Source: Primula veris (taxonomy: Eukaryota; Streptophyta; Magnoliopsida; Ericales; Primulaceae). From it: a stretch of DNA of 64,000 nucleotides. Position 1 is the stretch's first letter. Every line of letters begins with the position of its first letter. Under the pieces are notes generated by a model. The model made no database searches, was not told the origin of the DNA, and worked only from the letters and a program-made list of their open reading frames with translations. The stretch covers positions 6,488,835 through 6,552,834 of the forward strand of contig OY821744.1 of the NCBI GenBank assembly GCA_963682055.1, given 5' to 3'. The translations under genes were made by a program, and so were the position numbers. This document shows, in pieces, positions 23,283-33,815 of the stretch.

Positions 23283-26200
23283 ATGATGATGAAGCTGTTA
23301 AATCTGCTCTGTAGCTGCAACCAAACAGGGGCAATGATGATGGCAAAACAATATTACAATAATTATATTAATTATAATCCGAAATTATTTAAAAGGGTTT
23401 GTATGTTATCTACTTGTGCAATGAAATGGGAAAAAAGCAATGGTGTGTACATGATTCAAGGTGCTTCTCGTGGCATTGGCCTTGAATTTGTGAGTACCCT
23501 TTTCATTACCCATTTTGGTATTTTCAGTTTCGGTTCTGTTTTATCGAAATGTGGAGTTTATGCGGGTTTTTTTCTTCATTTTAAGTTGTAGTTATATAAG
23601 CTGGGGGGATTCACTAGATTTTAGTGTTGAATTATGGGTCAATTTACTCCGGGTGCGTTCGTAAGTATATTCATTGCAAGTTAGTGAGCCTTTTTTCGAC
23701 GATTTACTATTATTATTAATGAAATAGTGGTTATTCCCATAATTTATATAAAAATACCAAAACAGTGAGCGTTCGTTAGCCCCAAGTTGGCCCGATTCCT
23801 CCCTGGACCCCGCCCATAGTGGGAACTTTAGCACGTTAGGAACTATAAATGGGGGTGCCGAATTTGCATAAAACCTAATGCTAAGTGAAAAAATAAATAA
23901 AGGTGGGCCAAATTATCATTCTTTACAAACTTTACTATAGTTACATGAAAAATAGTGAAAAAAATCATAAATTTTGAAGTTATGGGAGGTGTCGCGGCCC
24001 CCGTGGTCTCCACTTAGCTTCGCCCCTGTTCAGCACCGTTTTTTTTAAAGTGCGTCTTTGTGGAAGCCTTGCAACTAGGTTAATATGCTAATTAGAGATG
24101 TGAGCATATCAGTGCCGGCCTAAGTGCAAGCCAAACCAGCTAGCCAGCTAGGCATTGGTCCCTGAATTTGTGCAATTTTTTTTTGAACGGAATTGTTTTC
24201 CACCGTAAAACAATAGTACAAGAAGTAATTCCTTTGATGGTGTATTTTGTGTTACAAACAAGACAAAATTTTGTTCGATGATGACCGTATGTGGATTTTG
24301 TAATTTTTCTATGAAATATATTTTTTGCTTATAGTATGAATTTTGTCAGACGAAGTTAAAATAGGCTCACCTCATTGTCTGGCTTAGGTGTAAAAACGCG
24401 CCAGGCCGGCCTTGAGATTTTGCTATGTAAATTTGCAACTATATATGTTGATACTGATGTACTTATTTACCAAAAAGAAATTGGGATCTGACTTTTTTAC
24501 AGTTAAGTAGCTAGCGGTGTACCTAGTTGTTATTTTCCCTTCAGTTAACATGTTACGAAAAGAATCATAAGACCTTATTATGTATCCTTAACTTGCTCAG
24601 TATTTATTAATTTGTAATAGGACAAGGTAACAATGAATTTATTGAGAGGCCATATTACCTATGAATGGTTATGGGTTTTGCACCCGTTATGTTAAAATTT
24701 AAATTCAATGAAATCGTCAAGCTTGAGACCCCAAATTTGTCCTATTTTTTGTATCAAATTATTATTAATAGATTTCCTCATATTTCCATTCCATTTCCAG
24801 GGATAGATAATTTATTTGGAATCAAATATTAATCTTGGACTGCACTGTTTGGTAAAGGCAATACTCTTTCTTGCAAAGTCTGATTTGGTTCCCCCCCGTG
24901 AATTATAGGCTAAGCAGTTGCTGGAGAAAAATGAGAAAGGACATGTTGTTGCCACATGTCGCAATCCTAGTGGGGCATCAGGTCTTCATGAATTAAAAAG
25001 TAAATTTGCTGAACGCCTAACCATTCTACCTTTGGACCTGACAGTTGAGAGCACCATGGAGGTTAGTTTCATTCATTGTCTCTCTCTTTATTTTTATGAC
25101 TCAAAGCAGCTACTTGGTACTTAAGTATTTGATTTATCTGGTGATATTGATATATTTTATTCAACAGGCATCGGCAGAGACCATAGGAGAAAGATATGGC
25201 TCTTTAGACCTTTTGGTTAATGCATCTGGTATACTTTCGATACCTGATATTTTGCAACCAGGTATAGGTTTTGTTTCAACTTTGTAGGTGTATATGTTAA
25301 TGCTTATTTTGTGTTTTTACATATGTTAAAAAATTTACCATTTATTTTGAAGGTAAGAACAAGGTCTTAGTCATGATTTTTAATTTCTTATTATTATTTT
25401 TTGCTGCTATTTTTTGGGTGTACTTCTGAAGGAAATAAACTTACCTTCTTGAATTTCCAGTGCAGAAACTACATTAAGCAAAGTAACAAGGTCGTCTTTG
25501 CTATTGGCTTATGAGATCAATGCTGTTGGTCCACTTTTAGTGATGAAGGTATGCATAAATTTTGTCCTTGTACTTTATAGTCATTGAACCCTTGAACAAC
25601 TCATTTGATCATCTTTTCCATTTGTTTGTCCCGTTTTTTAAAGTGTGTTAAGAATTGGGAAGGAATTTTTTTTCTCATTTTTGAATTGAAATATTACTCG
25701 CCCGTGATTGGCTGTATCGAGCATCAATAGAAGCCATTTTAGTAATTTTTTTTATTTATCCTCCCAAATCAATCGATACAGTTGCCTCCAAAGATCAAAC
25801 TATTAGTTTTCATCTATCATTCAGTCAAGAGAACCATACAGAAAATGCTCACAAAATGGTTTGCCGGTCACATTTAAAACATAGCTCACTGGTGCATATC
25901 ATCTCTGTCCCGTGGCTCCTCAGTATCCATTGTTGTTTCGACAAATTGGTACCCCTACTTTTTGCTATTTTGAAAGTTTTCTCTGATTGCTAAGCATTTC
26001 CCAGTTGTATGGTGTTGGATACGTTTTCTGCATATGCAATATAATAAGTTTGGACAGCATGTCAAACTGATGAGATGGCGTAGCCCCCCTAAATGCAGTA
26101 ACGCGTGTATAAAATTTTGGCCGTTTTCACACTTCACAAGAGGTGCATTCTGCTGTAGCTTTAATGCAATTTTTAAATATATATATATATATATATGGCC

Positions 26201-27893
26201 AGAAACACCATTCATTATGCTTACAGGTGTTCTCATTGTACTAGACAAATTTTGCTTTGGCAGAGCCCGCTTAGAAATATTCCCAGAAGTCCCATCCTCG
26301 ATCCCATTCCAAAATTGAAACTATAATAGTCAAAAAAATCGATCATACACCTTCAGTGTGGCTCAGTATGCATGTCCTCCATTTGAAGTTTTTGAATTTG
26401 GAGGGCTCATTTACTAACTGTAACTCTAATTTTATGTTTGTTTGAGCAGCATATGTGGCCATTGTTAAGAGGTGGAGCAGGGTATGGTATTGATAAGGAT
26501 GTAGCCGTAGTGGCTAACTTAAGTGCAAGAGTGGGGTCCATCGGAGACAACAGCTTAGGGGGATGGCACTCTTATCGGGCTTCTAAGACTGCGCTCAACC
26601 AATGTATGATAATACTTTTAATGAATATTAATCTTTTATCTTTTGGTCTTAATTACAAGAGTAAGGTAGTTTTTTCCTGGTACTGGATCCGCCAAACTTC
26701 ACTGTTAATTAATTACTGATCTTATTCTATATTTTCTGGAACTTTTATGCCGTGTTTGATGAAAGAAGTTTTTTTCTGCCGAAGAACATAACACCAGTCT
26801 TCTTCTTTTTGACGTGCATTAAGAATGAGATTTCTCCTCAGTTTTCTAACAACATATCCTCGGGCCATATATGCATCGCATCGCAAAGGGATTTGTAAAT
26901 TGGAAATTCATCAGACTGCTTGCATATCTAGCTCTCGATATTCTAGGCATTTATACAGATCTAGTTAGGAAATGTATATTTGTTAAATTACCTTAGCAAT
27001 CAGCATGATACTCTAGATACATTCTCTTTGGATGAGTATCTCAAATACATCCGTTCAAGTACCTTAAGCTTAATACTGATTTTATTTTATTCTCTAAAAA
27101 AATAGTTGAGGTGATTGCCTGTGTTCTTAGTATTACTTCTTTTTGATAGTCAGAAGACTTGACACAATTTTCAGGACTTTAAATTGAATAGATTTTTTTC
27201 TTCATATTATCTGGTTGTTCGAAATGGTGTTTGAGCATTGGGATTTCCTTATTCCTCTTCCCACAACCAGATATATAATTCAGTGACAGAAAAGGTAACA
27301 TTTTAAATGACAAAAGAACAGTCAGGTATCTAGCTTACAAACTATGCAAACATAAAAGCAGAATAGTCATTCTCCATGTAAATTTTAAGTTGTTTTGCTT
27401 TTGCAAATCACACGTGGTGTGCTTGAAGTGCTTTACTTTTTTCAAGTTCCAGTCGCTACGATTTCCACATCAGAAAATTTTCAAACATGTCGGTGGATCT
27501 TAATTTTTGTTTTGATGTATGGGTATGGAAATAATGAAGGCTTCAAAAATCATTCAAATTGGTTTATATTTCCACTGTTTCAATCTCCTTTGTAAATTAG
27601 TTGAAGCTAGGCCCTATTTTTGGTCATTTTTTAAAAAAAATCCACTAATGCTTGCAGTGACAAAAAATGCGTCGGTGGAGTTTGCTCGCAGGAAGGAGAA
27701 GATTGTGTGTATCCTGTTACACCCAGGAACAGTAGATACAGACCTGTCTAAGCCATTCCAAAAGAATGTTCCTCAAGGCAAGCTATTCACCAAGGAGTTC
27801 TCTGTTAATAGGCTCTTAAACATCATAGACAATGTTCAAAGTCAAGATAATGGTAAATTCTTTGCCTGGGATGGTCAAGAGATCCCTTGGTAA
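23283..27893 (+). CDS. Short-chain dehydrogenase/reductase (C-factor-like SDR)
   Basis: This is an NAD(P)-dependent oxidoreductase of the classical SDR fold; the substrate is unknown. Coding exons: 23283-23489, 24909-25061, 25168-25261, 25466-25548, 26450-26603, 27658-27893, giving 308 residues. Visible motifs are the cofactor glycine motif GASRGIG (60-66), NASG (138-141, the NNAG equivalent), a catalytic Ser in ARVGS (209) and YRASK (Tyr221, Lys225). The C-terminal part has HPGTVDTDLSKPF and ends WDGQEIPW, as in plant proteins related to the bacterial C-factor/CsgA type. The first 49 residues have several Lys/Arg and no Asp/Glu, which would suit a mitochondrial or plastid presequence. The triple ATG at 23283 is taken as start, but Met41 or Met47 could also serve. 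It may reduce a carbonyl, but the sequence does not say which. Confidence 0.88.
24110..24414. mobile_element. hAT-like MITE in SDR intron 1
   Basis: This is an insertion-like block with ends CAGTGCCGGCC at the left and, read inward from the right, CAAGGCCGGCC. The GCCGGCC-containing termini are common in plant hAT-derived MITEs. A clean 8-bp flanking duplication is not seen, so the borders are uncertain. It lies wholly within the first intron of the SDR gene and does not touch the splice sites. Confidence 0.4.
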
Positions 27894-29145
27894 ACCTGTC
27901 TAATGTTATTAAATTACCACTTTTCCAATATTGAAAACTAAAGAAGAAGCTCAAAATAAGGGACATCGGAGATCCATTTAAGTGTTACTGTTTGTAGTAT
28001 ATGCGAATTGATATCGATATGCAATTGAGCTCAAAATAACCCAACATCGATGTTGGCTTTTCACTTTTCGGCATCTGTTTGACCTGGAATAGACGTATGT
28101 TTTGACACCGCATATGTCTTCTTATTCGATATAAGTTGAATAGTTTTGTTTATAAACCCTTCGTTTTAAATTTTTGGTTTTTTTAGTAAGGTGGCTCTAT
28201 TTATTTTCATTTAAATACCAGTTATCAGCGAGTTGATAGACACTTACATAGCTCCTAATTATGAACTTATTGGAGGGTCTTAAGGGTGAGTGATGGAAAA
28301 TTCATTATTTTCATTAAAAAGGCGAAAGGTTATTATAACAAAATCATTTGTCTTTTTCTGGTTACAAAGTCCTGTCTCCTCAGAGTTATAGCGATCCCAG
28401 GATAATGTAGTATGAGATGCATCATTTCGTATCGGAAATATGAGATACCTCAGGCTCACTCTATAATCCCCTCTCTTTAGTTGAGTGGTGTTTAAGGCTT
28501 GTTACAAAACGAACGACCTATGTTTGAAAATTAGTCTCAAATGTACAATGAAATGTTTGTCGTTTAATTTCTTTCCTAAAAAGCTTGCACAATAAACAAC
28601 GTGTTTCCAATTTTCATGCGTATTTCTCTCAAATTGAGTCGCATTGAGAAATGATACTCGAATTATATTTACAAATCAGTGATTTTCTGGATTCTAGGAA
28701 GACTAATTTTTTAATTTTCCATTTTGGTTTGAGGACACAATAATTTGTGCTTACGACCATTAAGACTAATTGCTCGTAACTGCAGTTTGAATTTGCGCTT
28801 GACGAACTTCAAAATTGCAAGCGCAAAATTGTATTAGGATTACCTGAGTTATTTAAAGATCTCAACTGATGAAAATATAGATATTTACATGACTAGATAA
28901 TCAACGCAGCAATCTAATCAAATAATTCATTTCTTAAAACGAGGGATTTACAAGAAAAGATCGCGTCTAAAGAAAACAATCGATTCTGATCTATAGAAGA
29001 AAGGGATCATAAAACACAAAATAAAAAATGAATGAACAAACACTATGGCAACACTACAATGAAACAATTAGGAGGAGAGTTACTGGAAGTCTGGAACAAC
29101 AAACAAATTAATACAAAAAAGTGAAAATAATATAGTAGTTGTGAT
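27894..29145. other. Spacer between convergent SDR and bHLH genes
   Basis: The two genes face each other, so both 3' UTRs must lie here. No open frame, RNA gene or clear repeat is seen. The DNA is unremarkable and AT-rich. Confidence 0.5.
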
Positions 29146-30391
29146 TTAGCCAAAACTTGAAATCAAGTTTTGTAGCTCCTTAAACAAGCTCGGGTTTGAG
29201 CTGATCTCAGGATGATCATTTCCTTGTAGGCTGTAAATAACCTGTTTTCGAACCAAACATGTCTCGGAGGAATACAACCTTTGCTGAACGTATGACGACA
29301 AAACAAGAAGTTGAAAATGTTGCATTTGAGCATCTTCTTCATTGCCCTGCAAGAATATAGTACATTATTTACGGTTGCAGGCCAAATTACTGTATTCAAA
29401 AAAGAAATCTCGCTAAATGTGTGAAGATTAGATACTCGTGTAGTGAGCTCTAATTGGAAGAAATTTTTTAAATTCTAATGATTTTTACGCATTTAAATTT
29501 TAATCCTAATGAGTAATGACCTTCTTTACTCTTGAAACTTACACAGAAATGATAGCAATAATTCACTTGGAATCTATAAAAGTTATGTTGTCATATAATA
29601 ATTTCAGCAGTATTTACTTAATTAGTATCCATATTTCTTGTAGGTTTTATTTTTTATTAAATCTCTTTAAGTAATAATATCCTTTCAAGATATTGAGTCC
29701 GAGAAACACGTAATTCTGTAAAAATGCTCTGAAACTACTTTTTAACACACCAAAAATTATATGGCAAAGAAAATGAAAAGCATACCTGAACTGTATTCAT
29801 AAATTGTAGCACCCCAACCTGAGCCTGCAAAAACTGTACGTACTTATAAGCCGCTCCAAACATTTCTGCTGTATTCATTTTATTCGCCCCGGGAATCAAC
29901 TTTCCCAGCTCTTGAGTCTTTTCCGTAATTTTCCTCCTCCTCTCCCTCGCTGCTCTACTCTGTACCGATACCCCAGTTTTAGCGTTGTTACTATTCTTCA
30001 CGCCAGTATGGAACACTGGCGTGAAGGAGCAGTTAAAATCTTGAATACAGTTTAATGGCGGTAGATATTCGGGCACTAGATCAGTCAGGTACAGATCAAC
30101 TGGCTCATCGTTTAAGAGAATGGGCAGTTCCAAGTCTGTGTAGTTGTAGCATTTTGTGTTGTCTTGGTCGAAGAGAATGGGAAGTTCTGAGTTAGTGTAG
30201 TTGTAGCTGTTATTGTTTTCTTCGCTGATTTTTATGCGTTTTGTGTGTGGATTATTTAGGTTGGTTTGGAAAATGGGATCAATGGAAGGGTTTTGATCGA
30301 TAAAAAAACTGTTTTCGAAGCCGAGAAGCTCCATCTGAAGGTCGGGGTCGTCTTGTGGGAAGCTGCAGTTGGTATAACAGCTTAAGGCCAT
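29146..30391 (-). CDS. bHLH52: bHLH transcription factor (bHLH52/53-like)
   Basis: This is a nuclear DNA-binding factor. The two coding exons are 30391-29786 and 29346-29146 on the minus strand, with a GT-AG intron, giving 268 residues. The basic helix-loop-helix lies at about 144-194: basic region QSRAARERRRK, helix 1 ITEKTQELGKLIPG, loop, helix 2 MNTAEMFGAAYKYVQFLQAQV. The critical Glu and Arg residues of the basic region (E150, R152-R153) are present, while the usual His at basic position 5 is Ala, so a canonical G-box preference is not assured. The AARERRRKITEKTQELGKLIPG run is characteristic of Arabidopsis bHLH52/53. The N-terminal half is acidic and contains a 19-residue internal duplication. 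A fold-back MITE sits 169 bp upstream of the start codon. The neighbouring TWINKLE gene supports orthology to bHLH52. Confidence 0.9.
30076..30208 (-). repeat. 57-bp in-frame duplication inside the bHLH gene
   Basis: The protein reads YNYTNSELPILFDQD and then YNYTDLELPILLNDE, spaced exactly 19 residues (57 bp) apart. The DNA copies are still clearly similar. It lengthens the acidic N-terminal region without disturbing the frame. Confidence 0.8.
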
Positions 30392-30559
30392 GCCTAATCA
30401 ACAGTACCTAACAGGCTAACAGTATCAAGAAAACAGAAAATAATTAATAAATCTAGGTTAAGAACACTTGAAGAGTCTTCAAGCACATGACTTTACAAAT
30501 TTGTCTGCAGTTCTTGAGCAAAAAGACTGATTTTTTTTTTTAAATTGGGAGAAAATTAC

Positions 30560-30726
30560 CAGTTGAGTGATGATATACGCATAGACTATTTTACATAAAT
30601 TTTTGCAGAGACTGATTGTGAGTCATTGATCTACGTACCTTGATATACATTGATCTAACGGCTCATAGTCGGTCTCTGCAAAAGTGTATGTACAATAATC
30701 TCTGCATATATCATCACTCTTAACAG
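30560..30726. mobile_element. Fold-back MITE in the bHLH promoter
   Basis: This is a 167-bp palindrome. The left arm contains GAGTGATGATATACGCA and TTTGCAGAGACTGATTGTGA; the right arm, read inward, contains GAGTGATGATATATGCA and TTTGCAGAGACCGACTATGA. The arms are about 70 bp and cover nearly the whole element. No clear target duplication is seen, so the superfamily is not assigned. Confidence 0.7.
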
Positions 30727-32463
30727 TTTTAGCTTAAAAAAAATTAGCTCTTTCAGCAGATTCAAAATACAAAAGAACCTCAACTTCATAATTTAAGAGC
30801 CGCAACTACACAAGTACAGTTTTTTTTTTTCTTTTGCTATGACTAATAAGTGATCTTTCTTCTTGAAGGTCAATTTTGATATAAAAAAATTAAAGAAGAA
30901 TAGGAAATATATAGATAATCTAGGACAAGAATAAGAAAGCCAAAAGAGATATATATAGATAATCTAGCAGACAATAAATTTAAACTAAAGGATTAAAGAC
31001 ACACAAGATAAAAAAGAGAGATAAGATAGATACTTTAGGAGAATCTAGTATAATAATTAGCGTTGTTTAAGGCTTTAAGCTAATGTCTTTGTGTTTGTTG
31101 AATAACAGTGGACCCTTATCAACTTAAAAACAAGAAGAAGAAAAATGTAACTTCCTTATCAAACTACACAAACTAACTACTAAATATTTTCCATGTATTA
31201 ATGCAAAATTGCTGAGATATAAAAGAGGAGAAATGGTGAAACGTGGGAAGTTACTGGGTGAGATAAATAAGGGAGCAGCGGTTAATATTTGTAACAATTT
31301 CCTACTAATTAGGAGGACAATTATGTTTATATATTTAATTTCGGATGAGTTAGACTGTACAATCTGAATAACTAATTTATTTTTTTAATTTTTATTATAT
31401 ATTAGACAAATTAAGATTTAATAAATTAAAAACAAATTTACAAAACAATAAAAACTCAAAATTTAATTATTAATCAAAATTTTAAAAAAAAATAACAATT
31501 GAATATTTATTTTTGAAAACGGGATTCTGTGCCGTTCAATTGATTGACTGCACAAAAGAAAAACTCATTTAATTTCATTTATTTTTATAATAAACGTTTT
31601 GCCTTTACCTTCCTAAAAAATTCGCATGTTTGCAAATGGTACTTGGTATTCAAGTTATTGTACTCGAATCTCTAATTTGGATGGGGAAAATGAAGATTTT
31701 ATTTGGTTAGAATAGGAAAAGAACCAGGAACCTTACATGTTTATGACTTGTTTTGGACCTTTTGGTAAAGATATCTCAATGCTAGGTAGTAGCATTTGAT
31801 TGTAAAACTTTTAAGATCCATCTATTTTTTTATTAGTTTGGAGAAACAAGAAATGCTATTCATATTTCATACAGATGCTCGAGTAATTCTAAGTGCATTA
31901 CACCGATCACGAATCCATAAGCATCTTAAACACATGTAAGCTTGAAATCATTCCCCGACCCATTCCTTGTTTAACGGAATTTATTGGGTCATGATCAGTT
32001 AGTCATCTGTTCGCAGATATGGCAATGCTTAGATACTACATGTACCGATTGCACACAATTAAGCATGATCACTCCTATGCGTTGGAAGGTCGTTAATTGC
32101 TTCGTTTTTATCATAACAAGGGCTACTCTTTATCGCAAAAAAAAAAATAGCTTATAAATTTCTATATGCAATATATATGTAGGGATTTTTTATTTTTTTT
32201 AAAAGGATTATTATCAATTTATATATTCTTTTATCGATATTATTCAATCCGTTGGTTACTCATGGGGTCATAATTCCTTGTCTATGTACAAAAACGTATT
32301 GTATCTATCTCAACTAGCTAGTTGCAGAGAAACTGGCCACTATAATTTTTTCTCAACTGTCTAGTGCCATGACCTTTAGGTCACATGACACAAAATTTAT
32401 GGTTGTCTCAAGTCCCGCATTCAACCAATAATCTAGTACTATCTACCTAAATAATTGGATTTA
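30727..32463. other. bHLH upstream region, no other gene
   Basis: This holds the distal promoter of the bHLH gene and AT-rich spacer. No open frame with a domain is seen on either strand. Confidence 0.5.
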
Positions 32464-32805
32464 TTTACTTTTCGTACCTTCGTTTCTTCATTTTTCCTGC
32501 TTTGTACCTCAATTTTTATTTTATTTTTACCACGATTTCTACTTTTATTTTAATGTTGTAACCTTTGTTTCTTAATTTTCTTTTTTCTATCTTGGTTTTT
32601 ACTTTTGTTTCCTTTTTGTCCCAAAGTTTTAGTGGTTGAAAATCGACTAAAAAAGAAAAAATATATATAAACCATGGTACATTTTTTTTTTAAGAAACAA
32701 AGGTACAAAAAGGAAATATAATTAAAAATAAGGGTAAAAAAAAATAAAAAAAATAAAGATACAAAACTGTAAAAAAATGAATAAACGAATGTAAAAAATA
32801 TACTA
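32464..32805. repeat. T-rich/A-rich fold-back repeat
   Basis: The left part is T-rich with 'cgtaccttcgtttcttcatt' and 'cctttgtttcttaa'. The right part contains the mirrored 'aagaaacaaaggtac' and 'aatgaataaacgaatg'. The arms pair over much of their length, indicating a fold-back MITE or an inverted duplication. No target duplication could be set. Confidence 0.45.
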
Positions 32806-32809
32806 CAAT

Positions 32810-33320
32810 AGAACCTCTATAATTTAATACTCGGTAAATTAATAAACTCTGAAAAAAATGACTAATTTGGATAAATTAATAATATAATAAAATGTTGAAA
32901 ATATTTATATAAATATATGGTTCTCGCAAAACCATAAATTAATAATTGTTAAAAGTGACAAACAATACTATAACGATTTAGTAAAATATGACTCTTTATT
33001 CACTTGATTGAACTTAAAATTTAAATATGCTTGTAGTTCATGCCTAATCTAGTGTATTAATATATTTTCTTTGTTTACCACACGGTTTACGATGTAACAA
33101 ATTTATAATTTAGTAAGTGAAATAGTGTATTAAACTTTACTAACGAGTTTAACGAGTAATATTAGTAATATATAATGGTTTTATATTAGTATTAACGAGT
33201 ATGTTTATTGAATTGATAAAAACTTATTTTAAAAAAATAAATCTATTAATTAATATATCTCTAAATTAATAAATTTATATAGTCTCAACTATATTAATTA
33301 ATTTACAAAGATTACCGTAT
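32810..33320. repeat. AT-rich repeat with 'aaattaataaa' blocks
   Basis: It starts near 'acaatagaacctctataatt' and contains repeated 'aaattaataa' motifs at both ends in inverted sense. This looks like a degenerate non-coding transposon. Ends and family are not defined. Confidence 0.35.
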
Positions 33321-33368
33321 AAAAAACCAAATAATTGGACCATTAACATTTTAGGCCCCGTTGGTATC

Positions 33369-33701
33369 CAAATTAATAGGGCCTGAAAAAAAAAATCGGA
33401 AAAACCGAACCGAAAAAAAATCGAAAAAGACTAAAACCGAAAAATCGAAATTTTTTTGGGTCGGTTTCGGTTTCCAGTAAAACCGAACCGAAAAAGACCG
33501 ATACCGAACAAAATCGAAAAAAACCGAAAAAGACCGAAAAATAAAAAATAAAACCGAAAAAACCCGAAACTGGACCTAAAAAACCGGTTCGGTTCGGTCC
33601 AAAAAATAAAAAGACTGAAACCGAACCGAAAAATATGCTCGGTATCGGTTTCGGTTTTGTCAAAAACCGAACCGGACCGGACCGAACCGGCCCGCAAATT
33701 A
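33369..33701. mobile_element. ACCGAA-rich hAT-like MITE upstream of TWINKLE
   Basis: The core (33376-33694) is almost entirely degenerate 'accgaa/cggttt' repeats with inverted organisation. The ends carry GGGCC on both sides in inverted sense. The heptamer CAAATTA occurs directly outside both ends (33369-33375 and 33695-33701), a possible target duplication. Long open frames on the minus strand here merely reflect the repeat and are not genes. Confidence 0.5.
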
Positions 33702-33779
33702 CAACCCATTTCTTGAAAAATACAGTACCCGATAAACACGGGTAAACAGTACCAAGGCACACAAAAACCCTTACTAAAT

Positions 33780-33780
33780 C

Positions 33781-33815
<35 letters not shown>
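33780..33815 (+). promoter_or_regulatory. TWINKLE proximal promoter: (CT)n and TATA tract
   Basis: A CT tract (33780-33800) is followed directly by an alternating TA tract (33801-33814), 88-100 bp before the ATG at 33902. Pyrimidine patches next to TATA are common in plant core promoters. The second copy of the unit (34751-34762) keeps the TATA-like part but not the CT tract. Confidence 0.5.
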
